DNA of 57,500 nucleotides from Deinococcus metallilatus (GTDB lineage: Bacteria > Deinococcota > Deinococci > Deinococcales > Deinococcaceae): the NCBI RefSeq assembly GCF_004758605.1, contig NZ_CP038512.1, positions 257,501 through 315,000 of the forward strand, written 5' to 3'. The notes beneath the pieces were generated by a model, which worked only from the letters and a program-made list of their open reading frames with translations, had not been told where the DNA came from and made no database searches. The translations under genes and the position numbers were made by a program. This document shows positions 28,787 to 39,090 of the stretch, in pieces. Within the stretch, counting starts at the first letter, position 1. Every line of letters starts with the position of its first letter.

Positions 28787-28927
28787 ATGGGCATGAGCAC
28801 CAACACCGAGGCACGAACCAGCTCCCCACAGAAGTCCGAGAAAAAGCTCGTGCTGGATGCTCGTGCTGTAGCCCAGGACGTGCTGGAGAAACGTCATGCT
28901 GTATTCGCCGGACTTGCTAAGCGGTAA
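28787..28927 (+). CDS. Small basic protein, 46 residues
   Basis: MGMSTNTEARTSSPQKSEKK..., a polar N-terminus then a helix (LDARAVAQDVLEKRHAVFAG). GGGGGAG eight bases before ATG 28787; a second ATG two codons later is possible. Too short for a longer ORF listing but well supported by its ribosome site. Function unknown. Confidence 0.45.
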   Translation: MGMSTNTEARTSSPQKSEKKLVLDARAVAQDVLEKRHAVFAGLAKR

Positions 28928-29005
28928 CGGTGCTCTCGCAAGTTGTGGCACTTCAACAGCTTGCCCAACGCCTGTAACTCCGTTGCGAGGGTCGTGGGAA
29001 AGGAG

Positions 29006-29032
29006 GCGTGCTGGATTTGCGGCCCAGCACGC
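29006..29032 (-). terminator. Hairpin terminator of the 89-residue gene
   Basis: GCGTGCTGG/CCAGCACGC, nine-base perfect stem; on the minus strand followed by CTCCTTTCCC. Confidence 0.5.
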
Positions 29033-29050
29033 TGCCCTCCCAGCAAGGGG

Positions 29051-29320
29051 TTAGTTGCCCTGCCACCCGGCGGGCCGTGACAGAACGGCCAGGAGAGGAT
29101 GTTCCTCTTCCATCTGGACCCGCCGCCGCTGGTGCTGGGCGAAGAGCCGAGTTAGGTGAGCCAGCTCTGAGCTGTTCAAATCGTCGTCACTGTCCGGTGC
29201 CATCAACACGCTCAGGGCGTTGAGGTTGGTCAGGACTTGCAGGTATGCCTGAGCCGCGGGAATGGGAACGTCGCTTTCGGCAAGGCGGGCACGAACCTGT
29301 TCAATAAAGGTGAAGTACAT
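29051..29320 (-). CDS. Small helical protein near attR
   Basis: 89 residues from ATG 29320, with GGAGG seven bases upstream. Sequence is helical and acidic (FIEQVRARLAESDVPIPAAQ, DSDDDLNSSELAHLTRLFAQ), no cysteine and no membrane segment. Last gene before the right attachment site. No recognised family. Confidence 0.6.
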   Translation of the reverse strand: MYFTFIEQVRARLAESDVPIPAAQAYLQVLTNLNALSVLMAPDSDDDLNSSELAHLTRLFAQHQRRRVQMEEEHPLLAVLSRPAGWQGN

Positions 29321-29596
29321 GGGGTTCCTCCAAAAGGAAAAGCCCCCGGCCAGCCGAGAGGCGGACCAGGGGTCGAGAGACTTATGCAGATTTTTCGTTG
29401 CTATGGACGGCGTTATTCAGGAATCCACTGAACGATTTCCGGTCGTTGTATCCTCAGAGCCTTTAAACCCGCTCTAGGACGGCTTTCTCACGTATGCACG
29501 AGGAGCGGTATCGTGTGCTCCCCAGGGGTTTTGACAGGAGCGCAAAGCCGTATTACACTGTCTAGGACGGCATTTGCGAAGTTGGTGGAGCAAGGG

Positions 29597-29646
29597 ACGA
29601 CTGAAAATCGTTGGGTCGCCGGTTCAAGTCCGGCCCTGGCCACCAA
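29597..29646 (+). repeat. attR: displaced 3' end of tRNA-Phe
   Basis: Exact 50-base copy of 5416-5465. The 5' tRNA arms are absent (only GGTGGAGCAA resembles the D-arm end), so this is not a functional tRNA. By the usual mechanism this is the original chromosomal 3' end. Confidence 0.9.
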
Positions 29647-29647
29647 A

Positions 29648-29680
29648 CGAAAAGACCCCGTACTGAACGAGGTCTTTTCG
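29648..29680 (+). terminator. Original tRNA-Phe terminator
   Basis: CGAAAAGACC and GGTCTTTTCG form a ten-base stem followed by CTTTT, placed just after attR exactly as a terminator should follow the tRNA. Confidence 0.8.
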
Positions 29681-29762
29681 CTTTTGAGCTACTGCAAAGG
29701 GGAAGGCATAAGGGCTGTATAACGCCCAAATCGTCCTCTCCGAACAGCCCAAAAAGCGGTGA

Positions 29763-30062
29763 AATCAGCAAACGATTCGCTCCGACGGAAAGGACTTCCT
29801 TCAGGACAGCCGCCGCGTGGCCAAGAACACCCTCATCTCCTACGAGAGCGCCCTACGTACCTTCGCGAACTACTGCGAGGCCCAGGGCGTTTTTCACGTT
29901 GAGGCGCTGAACCGGAAGCCACTACGGTTCCTGCTGTCTGGCGACCGGGGCGCGGGCATGACCGTCATGGCAGGTCTACGTATCAAGGAGCTGACGGTGT
30001 GGGGAGAGCTGGACCGTGGCCTGATCGGGGCGCCGCGGGCCGGGTCTATACCACTCCGGTGA
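29763..30062 (+). pseudogene. Chimeric remnant: recombinase N-terminus joined to helicase P-loop region
   Basis: One open frame of ~98 codons without a proper start. The first half (DGKDFLQDSRRVAKNTLISY, then ESALRTFANYCEAQ) matches the core-binding domain of tyrosine recombinases. The second (KPLRFLLSGDRGAGMTVMAG, then LRIKELTVWGELDRGLI) matches the Walker A region of SNF2-type helicases; compare RIRFLLADDPGAGKTIMGGL in the island helicase. The Walker lysine is methionine here, so it would not bind ATP. This looks like deletion debris of an earlier, related element at the same site rather than a working gene. Confidence 0.6.
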
Positions 30063-30132
30063 CCTCCTGGGGGGAGGGTGGCGAACCGGGAAGTGGCGGT
30101 GCAGCCGGGGTTGGTTGAGGAACGGTCGACCG

Positions 30133-30750
30133 TCAGGGTTTGGGCGGGCAAGCCATCACAGGCGTCATGTCGGTGACGCCCTTGAGCTTTGTGGCCGCGC
30201 CGCTGGAAGTCACGTATACCGCTCCATCGGTGCCGGAAACCAGCTTGCCGCACAGCACCGCCCCCCCCTGCTGGGTCACCAGCTGGTAAGGCTTGTCGGC
30301 GGGAATCAGGCTGAGCAGCACGCCGAACAGCAGGAGGGCCAGAGCGACGGTGGAAACCTGCTGGGACTGGAGTAGCCGCCGGGCAGCCTCGAAGTTCCGC
30401 TGCGCGGTCTGATTGCGGTACAGCTCCCCATCAGTGTAGCTGACGACCGGGGTGACCTGGGCCGCCAGGGTGGCCAGATAGCGTGCGACCAGGCCGGTGG
30501 CCAGCGCGCCAAACAGCAGCGTCACCACCCCCTCCTGCTGTCCGCCCTCCAGCTTCCCGATTTCCGAGGGTAGAAAGGCCAGGCCGCCAATGGAGAACGC
30601 GCCAAGTGCCCCAGTCAGAAACGTCGCCCAGGTCGTCGCGGCCGTGCTGATCGTCCCCGAAGCCTCGAAAGGGAGTTGCTGTGCGGCGGCCGTCCACTTG
30701 TCGGCAATTTCCCTGGGGCTGAGCACCTGGGCGGTAACCTCGCCCGCCAT
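30133..30750 (-). CDS. Membrane protein paired with a zinc-ribbon protein
   Basis: 205 residues from ATG 30750. Membrane segments near residues 40-62 (TTWATFLTGALGAFSIGGLAFL) and ~73-95 (VVTLLFGALATGLVARYLATL), and a third near 128-146 (VSTVALALLLFGVLLSL), followed by a ~55-residue outer or C-terminal domain with two Cys. The start overlaps the stop of the preceding gene (TGATG), so they are coupled. Family not recognised. Such zinc-ribbon plus multi-TM pairs occur in conflict systems, but that is only a possibility here. Confidence 0.6.
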   Translation of the reverse strand: MAGEVTAQVLSPREIADKWTAAAQQLPFEASGTISTAATTWATFLTGALGAFSIGGLAFLPSEIGKLEGGQQEGVVTLLFGALATGLVARYLATLAAQVTPVVSYTDGELYRNQTAQRNFEAARRLLQSQQVSTVALALLLFGVLLSLIPADKPYQLVTQQGGAVLCGKLVSGTDGAVYVTSSGAATKLKGVTDMTPVMACPPKP

Positions 30751-31085
30751 CACGGCCCCCGCATGCCAGGAATACGCAGCCCGCAACCCGTTTTGCCCTT
30801 TTTATGGGTTTCGTCACAGAAGCAGCGAAACTCGACGGTGGCGGGGGGGCTGTGAATCAGTCGCCCGCTGCTGCCGGGAAAAGCGGACGGTGCCAGGGAG
30901 ACTGTCGCCTCCACCTCAAGTTCCGTTTCGTGGCGACACCTGGGGCACCGACCTTTTGTTTGCCACCGGTGGGTCCCCGGCACCTGCTGCCATGTCCATT
31001 GATTCAGTTCGTCCAGCCACCGTTGATCGGATGCGTTTTCGTCGTACGGAGTGGCGGTTACCCTTCCTCCTGCCGAATCTGCCAT
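30750..31085 (-). CDS. Zinc-ribbon protein, 111 residues
   Basis: Contains CPRC near residue 47, then FRCFC and GCG near 87-101, a plausible four-cysteine zinc ribbon. WLDELNQWTWQQVPGTHRW precedes it. AGGAGGGG lies three bases before ATG 31085. Its stop overlaps the next gene's start, so the two proteins probably work together. It lies outside attR, so it is not part of the tRNA-Phe element as delimited. Function unknown. Confidence 0.6.
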   Translation of the reverse strand: MADSAGGRVTATPYDENASDQRWLDELNQWTWQQVPGTHRWQTKGRCPRCRHETELEVEATVSLAPSAFPGSSGRLIHSPPATVEFRCFCDETHKKGKTGCGLRIPGMRGP

Positions 31086-31604
31086 ATCCCCTCCTGGCGA
31101 TGGTCGGGCGCTCTTTTCAGCCTCTCCAGGGTCGTTGGTGCTTCCGGTGTGACCCGACGCGCGTTGGCCTGGGCTCCTCTGGTCCCTGCCAACCGCCAGC
31201 TTGAGCGCCCTGCCCGCGCTGCGCTGCTGGAAGAATGGGGGGTGTACGACGAATGCGCTCTGCGAAGGGCCTCCGGCGACGACTGGGGAACCGTGTCACG
31301 GCACGCTTTTCCGGAATTCCTGAAGACAGCTTAAGCAGGCCGGGATGGGACATGCAACTGCCGGTCAAGGTCATGGCCGGGTTGGGGGATCAGGCTTTTG
31401 GCGACAACCTCAAGCAGAAGGACGGCAAAGCCCCGTCTGAACAGGGGAGCCTGATTCGTTACTGGCATTTAAGCGCGGACTGGCATTCAAGCGCGGCAGA
31501 ATCCTCGTCCCACAAAAAAGGGACGGGCGACGCCGGGGTGGTGCCGGGATGAAAAGGCCTCGCTGCGCGCGAGGATTGGCCCTGCGAGACGATGTTTTCC
31601 CGCT
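31086..31604. other. Gene-poor stretch
   Basis: About 520 bases. A short hairpin CGTCCC/GGGACG with an A-rich loop at 31506-31525 may terminate a flanking unit. A 105-codon plus-strand frame is present but has no ribosome site, family resemblance or sensible composition, so I do not call it. Confidence 0.4.
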
Positions 31605-32309
<705 letters not shown>

Positions 32310-32363
32310 GTGTCCAGCGTACACGGACAGGACAGGGAACATTCCAAGCTGGGCAACGAACGG

Positions 32364-33056
32364 TCACCCTGGCGGGCCGGGCAGGGCTTCCGGGTCGTCG
32401 GCGTCCAGGGGGTGCAGCGCCGTCTGGATCAGGTAGGGCCGTTTGCCCGCGCGCTGGCCGTCCTGCAAGACGAGCAGCTCGCGCAGGGTGTTGAGCGCCT
32501 CCTGAACCTGGCGGGCAGTCCCGTCGTCCAGCCACAGCACGCCCATATAGTCCCCGCCGATATGGTGCTGACGGAAGGCGGCATAGGTCCGGGCGTCGGG
32601 CATGAACGTCTCCGAATGCACCTCACCCTCTGTACTGCGGTAGAGCAGCCGGGCATTCAGGTCGAGGCGGGCCAGGCCTCGCGCCCCGGCCCGCGCCCGC
32701 AACCGGTCAAAGGGCCGCCCGTGCCGGAGAATCTGTGCCTCCAGGTCCGCGAAGGGCGTCAGGTGAAAGGGCACCCGGAAGCCGCCCGGCGCGCGGTAGA
32801 GCCGCACGGGCCGCCCCGCCCGCCGCCGCTCGCCCGCCTCCTCCAGCAGGCCCGCCGCCACGAACTGCCGCACGCGGTAGAGCATCCGCTCCACGCTGAC
32901 GCCCGCCTCGCGCGCCGCCTCCGCCGCTCCCAGCGTCCGCCCGATGAAGGGTTCGAGGTGCCGCAGCGCCGCCGGGTCGCTGAGCAGCCGGGCCTGTTCG
33001 GGCGTCGTCACCTCGAACCACTCGCCCCCGAAAGAACCCAAAACGGTGTGCGGCAT
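32364..33056 (-). CDS. Winged-helix transcriptional regulator (ArsR-like)
   Basis: 230 residues. The N-terminal part (EQARLLSDPAALRHLEPFIG, then TLGAAEAAREAGVSVERMLY) matches the winged-helix domain of regulators fused to a larger C-terminal sensor. Start ATG 33056 has TACCCT seven bases upstream. It is divergent from the MFS transporter gene, with only 30 bases between starts, so it very likely regulates that gene. A much longer in-frame extension through the transporter region is antisense and rejected. Confidence 0.72.
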   Translation of the reverse strand: MPHTVLGSFGGEWFEVTTPEQARLLSDPAALRHLEPFIGRTLGAAEAAREAGVSVERMLYRVRQFVAAGLLEEAGERRRAGRPVRLYRAPGGFRVPFHLTPFADLEAQILRHGRPFDRLRARAGARGLARLDLNARLLYRSTEGEVHSETFMPDARTYAAFRQHHIGGDYMGVLWLDDGTARQVQEALNTLRELLVLQDGQRAGKRPYLIQTALHPLDADDPEALPGPPG

Positions 33057-33063
33057 TTTCAGC

Positions 33064-33069
33064 AGGGTA
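33064..33069 (-). promoter_or_regulatory. -10 box in the 30-bp divergent regulator/MFS intergenic region
   Basis: TACCCT on the minus strand, seven bases before ATG 33056. With so little room, regulator binding here would affect both genes. Confidence 0.5.
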
Positions 33070-33086
33070 CGCCGGACGCTGGGGGC

Positions 33087-34310
33087 ATGACCAGCACCGC
33101 TCCCGCTCTCCGGCTGCCCCGCGCCTTCTGGACCTACTGGGCGGGCGTGACCCTCACCGCGCTGGGGGACGCGGCCGTGTACGTCGCCCTGCCCTTCCTG
33201 GCCCTCGCCACGCATCCGGCCGAGGGCGCCGGGGCGGTCGGCGGGGTGGTGCTGGCGGGGAGTCTGCCACGCTTTCTGGCGCCGCTGCTGGGCGGACTGG
33301 CTGACCGGCTCGCCCCCCGGGGGCTGCTGGCCTTCAGTGCGGGGCTGCGGGCGCTGGCCGTCGCGGTGGCAGGACTGCTGGCGACCAACGGAACACTCCC
33401 GCTGGCGGCGCTGCTGGCCCTGGCGTTTCTGAATGGGCTGCTGTCCACGCTGGCCTATGCCACGGGCAGCGCCCTGGTGCCGCGCCTGGTGGCCCCGTCC
33501 CTGCTGGCCCGTGCCAACAGTCTGAACAGCGGGGCGCTGATGGGGGCGCCGCTGCTGGGCTACGGCCTGGGCGGCCTGCTGATTCACCTGCTCGGCGCGG
33601 GCGGCACGCTGCTGGTCAGCGCCCCGCTGATCCTGGGGCTGGCGCTCGCCACGCTGGCCCTGCCCGCTCTGGCGGGGGCGGGGGACCGGGTTCAGCCCCT
33701 CGCGGATCTGCTGGAGGGCCTGCGCGTGATCCGCCGGTCGCCGCTGCTGCTGGCCCTGCTGGGGATGAGCTTCGCGCTGAACGCCGCCATGAACGTGATG
33801 AACGTCCGCGCGCCGCTGCATATGACCGCCCTGGGGCGGGGCGCTCCCGACTATGCGGCCTTCGAGATGCTGATCTCGGGGGGCGTGCTGGCGGGCATCG
33901 CGCTGGTCACGCCGCTCGCCGCGCGCTGGAGCCTCGACGCCCTGATCGGGGGGGGCCGCTGGGTGCTGGTGGTCGGTGCTCTGGGATTCGTCTTCACCCC
34001 CGTGCCGGTGTGGTGGGGCGCCGCCGTGGTCTTCGGCCTGGGGCTGGGCCTGCTGGAGGTCGCCGCCACCACCCGCTCGCAGCAGATCGTGCCGGACGGC
34101 CTGCGGGGGCGGGTGATCGGGGCACTGATGGGCGTGAATGCGCTGGGCCTGATGCTGGGGGCGGCCCTCGCGGCCCGGCCGCTGGGGACGCCTCCGCTGA
34201 TGCTGGGGCTGAGCGGGGCGCTGGCCCTGCTGGCCCTCACCTGGCCGCTGGCGATTCGGGCGAACCGGCGAACGCCTCACCCGGTGGGCCACGTCCGCCC
34301 GGCGGAATGA
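33087..34310 (+). CDS. MFS transporter
   Basis: 407 residues with about twelve membrane segments, beginning PRAFWTYWAGVTLTALGDAAVYVALPFLAL. The segment GGLADRLAPRG after TM2 is the MFS motif A-like loop. Similar to the MFS_3/enterobactin exporter-type (EntS-like) group, which exports small molecules or drugs. Start ATG 33087 follows the divergent regulator gene by 30 bases. Substrate unknown; likely efflux under control of the neighbouring regulator. Confidence 0.82.
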   Translation: MTSTAPALRLPRAFWTYWAGVTLTALGDAAVYVALPFLALATHPAEGAGAVGGVVLAGSLPRFLAPLLGGLADRLAPRGLLAFSAGLRALAVAVAGLLATNGTLPLAALLALAFLNGLLSTLAYATGSALVPRLVAPSLLARANSLNSGALMGAPLLGYGLGGLLIHLLGAGGTLLVSAPLILGLALATLALPALAGAGDRVQPLADLLEGLRVIRRSPLLLALLGMSFALNAAMNVMNVRAPLHMTALGRGAPDYAAFEMLISGGVLAGIALVTPLAARWSLDALIGGGRWVLVVGALGFVFTPVPVWWGAAVVFGLGLGLLEVAATTRSQQIVPDGLRGRVIGALMGVNALGLMLGAALAARPLGTPPLMLGLSGALALLALTWPLAIRANRRTPHPVGHVRPAE

Positions 34311-34542
34311 GGGGCGGCGGCCCTCATTCCAAATTGCGCCCCTTCGCGAGAATCAACCGAGCGGACTTGCAAAGCTGCGCAGCAGAGCGAGCAGCAAAAC
34401 GTACCGGCTGGCGGCGATGGACCATGAGCGGGTCAGCCTCTGGCGCTTCCGGCAAGACAGGCGAGGGGCCGCCCCTGAGCCTCCGGCCACTGGAGAACAT
34501 CCGGCGCTCTTCCGGCTGTTCTGGAATCAGAGCAAGTCGGTA

Positions 34543-34743
34543 TCAGCCGTCCTCGTCCGTCGGTTCCTTGTGGGGCAGCATGGGCGTGAGGCGGGCGTGT
34601 TCGTCCGTCGGCGTGACGTTCTCCCGCTCTTCCTGGCTGGGGCCGGTGTCCAGGCCGCTGATGACGACCTCGCCCTGCCCCTGGTCCTGCGGGGTCTGGG
34701 CCACGCGGTTCGGCTGGTCTGGATAGTCTGGCGCCCGGGTCAT
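34543..34743 (-). CDS. Small acidic protein, 66 residues
   Basis: Polar and disordered (MTRAPDYPDQPNRVAQTPQD...), rich in Pro, Asp, Glu, Gln. Leaderless-type start: TACCCT five bases before ATG 34743. No recognised domain; many Deinococcus chromosomes hold such short disordered proteins. Confidence 0.6.
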   Translation of the reverse strand: MTRAPDYPDQPNRVAQTPQDQGQGEVVISGLDTGPSQEERENVTPTDEHARLTPMLPHKEPTDEDG

Positions 34744-34786
34744 GCCCCAGGGTACGCCAGGCGCGGGCGCGGGTGGTGTGGAGGGT

Positions 34787-35824
34787 TCATACCCGCAGCA
34801 CGCTGTGGTCGCCCACCACGATCTGGAGGCCGGTGTCGCTGGGCGCGGCGACGGTCGCGCGCCGCCCGATCACGGTCCGGACGAGCGGGCGGGTGGGGCG
34901 CCGGACGGTCGCGGCCTCGTCGATCAGGGTGTCCGAGAGCGTGGCCCCCTCCACCTGCGCCTGCGGGCCGATGCTGACATTCGGGCCGAGGGTGCTGCCG
35001 CGCACGCTGGCCCCCGCGCCGATCAGGACCGGGCCGATCAGCGTGCAGTCCTGCACGGTGGCGCCCGCCTCGACCACGACCGGGCCGCTGAGGTGGCTGC
35101 CGCTTACGTCGCCGTCCACGCAGGGGGACAGGCCCGCCAGAAAGTGGGCGCTGGCGGTCAGCAGGTCGGCGGGCGTGCCCGCGTCGCTCCAGAAGCCGGA
35201 AAAGGACACCGCCCGCACCCGTCCGCCCGACGCGATCACCCGCAGCAGCGCCTGCGGGAACTCGATCTCGCCGCGCTCGCTGGGTGTCAGGCGAGCGACC
35301 TCCTCCAGCACGTGCGGGTGAAAGGCGAAGACCCCGCAGGCGGCCAGGTCGCTGGCCGGTCGGCGCGGTTTCTCGTCCAGGCGCGTGAGCAGGTCGTCCC
35401 GCACCACCGCCACCCCGTAGGCGCTGGGATCGGGCACGCGCTTCACGCCCAGGGCGGCGTCGGCATCGTGCAGGGCTGCGGTGAGGGGCGTCAGGGCGTC
35501 CGCGAAGAGGTTGTCTCCCAGGTACAGCAGGGCTGGGCCGCCCTCCAGAAACTCCCGCGCGGCGAGGACCGCGTGCCCGGTCCCGCGCGGTTCCTCCTGT
35601 CGCAGAAAGGTCAGCGGTCCCTCGCCCCGGGTGGCTTCGCGCAGGGCCGTCTCGCTGGCGGGGCTGCTGACCACCGCCACTTCCTCCACCCCCGCCGCCC
35701 GCAGTGCCCGCACCGCCCGCGCGATGATCGGCACCCCCGCGATGGGCACGGCATGTTTGGGCCTGCCCGCACTGACAGGAAGAAGACGGCTGCCACGACC
35801 AGCAGCGAGGATCACGCCTTTCAT
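34787..35824 (-). CDS. Sugar-phosphate nucleotidyltransferase
   Basis: 345 residues. Starts MKGVILAAGRGSRLLPVSAGRPKHAVPI with the GXGXRL nucleotide-binding signature and PKH in place of PK(P/A). A left-handed beta-helix follows from ~240 (VVVEAGATVQDCTLIGPVLIGAGASV...). This is the layout of glucose-1-phosphate thymidylyl/uridylyltransferases and Gcd1/ManC-like enzymes, which make NDP-sugars for cell-envelope polymers. I use the ATG at 35824; an upstream ATG 20 codons earlier adds nothing conserved. TATACT is 12 bases before this ATG. Confidence 0.85.
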   Translation of the reverse strand: MKGVILAAGRGSRLLPVSAGRPKHAVPIAGVPIIARAVRALRAAGVEEVAVVSSPASETALREATRGEGPLTFLRQEEPRGTGHAVLAAREFLEGGPALLYLGDNLFADALTPLTAALHDADAALGVKRVPDPSAYGVAVVRDDLLTRLDEKPRRPASDLAACGVFAFHPHVLEEVARLTPSERGEIEFPQALLRVIASGGRVRAVSFSGFWSDAGTPADLLTASAHFLAGLSPCVDGDVSGSHLSGPVVVEAGATVQDCTLIGPVLIGAGASVRGSTLGPNVSIGPQAQVEGATLSDTLIDEAATVRRPTRPLVRTVIGRRATVAAPSDTGLQIVVGDHSVLRV

Positions 35825-35898
35825 ATGAGTAGACCGAGTATAGCGGCCCATGTGTGAGAGAGCGGAGAGCGTGAAAAGCTTCACGGCTGGGCGAACCG

Positions 35899-36810
<912 letters not shown>

Positions 36811-36816
36811 GGGGGC

Positions 36817-36822
36817 ATTGTA
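36817..36822 (-). promoter_or_regulatory. -10 box of leaderless promoter for the alpha/beta hydrolase gene
   Basis: TACAAT, six bases before ATG 36810. Confidence 0.6.
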
Positions 36823-37240
36823 GGGGGGAGAGCTTAGGACTTACGCGAAACTGTGTTCTGGGTAGGGGTGGAAAACCACGTTTTCCTGTTTGTGGTGGCT
36901 TCGCCGTCCATCCCCGCTGCCAGCGGCTCTGCGAGTCCCGGCCTCTCGCGGTACGAGCTGTGCCAGTCCCCTGCAAGGGGCTGGGCGATGCAGATAAGTC
37001 TCTCATCTTTGCAAAGGATGTGGCTGCTGTTGCGTTCGAGCCGCGTTGGGAGGGCGTTTGCGCTCCCCCCTCCCAGCCTCCCCCACAAGGAGGGACTCGC
37101 AGAGCTGCCCAGCGGAGGAGCAAAAACCCTTCACACGCACTCGGCTTTTGAATCGCGTCAGTCCTGAATTGGGAATCGCCGCGCCGTTCCCTCAGCTTCC
37201 CGCCAAGATCCGCCTCACGGGGCGGCCGCGGCTCCTCCGC
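36823..37240. repeat. Intergenic region with a mosaic-repeat copy
   Basis: No gene. At 37066-37118 CCCCCTCCCAGCCTCCCCC is followed by GGACTCGCAGAGCTGCCCAG and GGAGG, the module also found at 42.3, 47.4 and 56.6 kb. Flanking sequence includes a direct-repeat-like CCCTGCAAGGGGCTGGGCGAT. Confidence 0.5.
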
Positions 37241-37252
37241 TACGCTGCGCCT

Positions 37253-37573
37253 ATGACCCCGCTGCCTCCTGATGCCGTGCCCCCTGCTGATGGGTCCCCG
37301 GACGCCGCGCCGCAGGGCATCGCCTTCACGCTGGAGGGCGTGGACGAACTCACCTTCGCGCGGATTCTGCGGGACGTGCTGGGAGACGCCGCCTTCGCCC
37401 GGCCCCTCCAGGTGCAGGCGCAGGAACCGCGTCCGGGCCGCCCCGCCCGCCTGACGCTGGTGTTCTGGCCGCAGGACCGCACGCGGGCGGTGCAGGCGAT
37501 GCAGCGCCTCAAGACCCTGCTGCTGCGCCAGGGCGTGCAGATCGATACGGTGCGGGTGCCGGGGGAGAGCTGA
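37253..37573 (+). CDS. Conserved-looking small protein, 106 residues
   Basis: Begins MTPLPPDAVPPADGSPDAAP (disordered), then a compact alpha/beta part (GIAFTLEGVDELTFARILRD; RLTLVFWPQDRTRAVQAMQR). TACGCT six bases before ATG 37253 supports the start. It lies 105 bases before the response regulator on the same strand. No family recognised. Confidence 0.65.
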   Translation: MTPLPPDAVPPADGSPDAAPQGIAFTLEGVDELTFARILRDVLGDAAFARPLQVQAQEPRPGRPARLTLVFWPQDRTRAVQAMQRLKTLLLRQGVQIDTVRVPGES

Positions 37574-37642
37574 GGCGCTGTTAAGAGAGCCTAAACCGCG
37601 TTCGTTACCCGCCCTGCCCACTGTGGCCCCTACGATGGCGAG

Positions 37643-37675
<33 letters not shown>

Positions 37676-37677
37676 TC

Positions 37678-38346
<669 letters not shown>

Positions 38347-38384
38347 AGAAGGCGGAGAGCGGGCGGGAGGACCGGTCCTCTCCC

Positions 38385-39056
38385 TCAAACGTAGGCATCA
38401 AAAAACGCCATCACCCGGTTCCAGGCGTCCTCGCTCGCCACGGCGTCGAAGGCGGGGCCGGGGTTGGCGAAGGAATGGCGCGTGCCGGGATAAATCTTGA
38501 TGCCGTTGGGGATGCCCGCCGCGTCCAGTTCGGCCCGCAGCACCTCGCCCTGGCGCGCCGTCACGTCCTTTTCCGGGTAACTTCCCACCACCGGGCAACT
38601 GCGGCGCACGGCCTCCAGTGGGCTGGGGTTGAAGCCGTAGTAGGGGGCGATGGCTTTCACCTGACGGTCGGTGCAGGCCAGCGCGATAGCGAGGCTGCCA
38701 CCCATGCAGAAGCCCACGGCGCCCAGCCGGGAAGGGTCCACGCCCGGCAGTTCCCCCAGCACTTCCAGGGCACGGCGGGTGTCGCGCACGCCCTGATGCT
38801 CCAGCGAATTCAGGAAAATCCCCGACAGCATCCGCGTCATGCAGACCAGGCGGTTTTGCCCGGCGAAGAGGTCCACCGCCAGCGCCACGTATCCCGCCCG
38901 CGCGAAGCGGTCCGCGACGGCGCGAATGCCTCCCATCAGGCCGAAAATCTCATGGATGACCAGCACGCCCGGCGCGTTCCCCCGGCTCACGGCGGGGCGG
39001 GCCAGATAACCGGACAGCAGGCGGCCTTCGGACGGGAACTGGAGTTCTTCCGGCAT
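38385..39056 (-). CDS. Dienelactone hydrolase-family protein
   Basis: 223 residues. The nucleophile motif GFCMGG (residues ~115-120) carries cysteine as in true dienelactone hydrolases; VLVIHEIFGLMGGIRAVADR near residue 32 and the histidine in GTRHSFANPG near 190 complete the active site. Acts on lactone or ester substrates in the cytoplasm; the real substrate is unknown. TAAGGT five bases before ATG 39056. Head-to-head with the P1 peptidase gene, 34 bases apart. Confidence 0.85.
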   Translation of the reverse strand: MPEELQFPSEGRLLSGYLARPAVSRGNAPGVLVIHEIFGLMGGIRAVADRFARAGYVALAVDLFAGQNRLVCMTRMLSGIFLNSLEHQGVRDTRRALEVLGELPGVDPSRLGAVGFCMGGSLAIALACTDRQVKAIAPYYGFNPSPLEAVRRSCPVVGSYPEKDVTARQGEVLRAELDAAGIPNGIKIYPGTRHSFANPGPAFDAVASEDAWNRVMAFFDAYV

Positions 39057-39090
39057 GACGCACCTTACCCCCGCGTGGTGCAATGCGGCC

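Noticed and set aside
29597..29672. Second tRNA-Phe gene
   Set aside because: Only the 3' half is present; acceptor 5' strand and D-arm are missing. It is the attR duplicate.
31235..31552. 105-codon plus-strand frame
   Set aside because: No ribosome site, -10 box or family resemblance; composition looks random.
32364..34292. 642-codon minus-strand frame covering the MFS gene
   Set aside because: Only its last 230 codons (from ATG 33056) look like a protein; the rest is antisense to the transporter.
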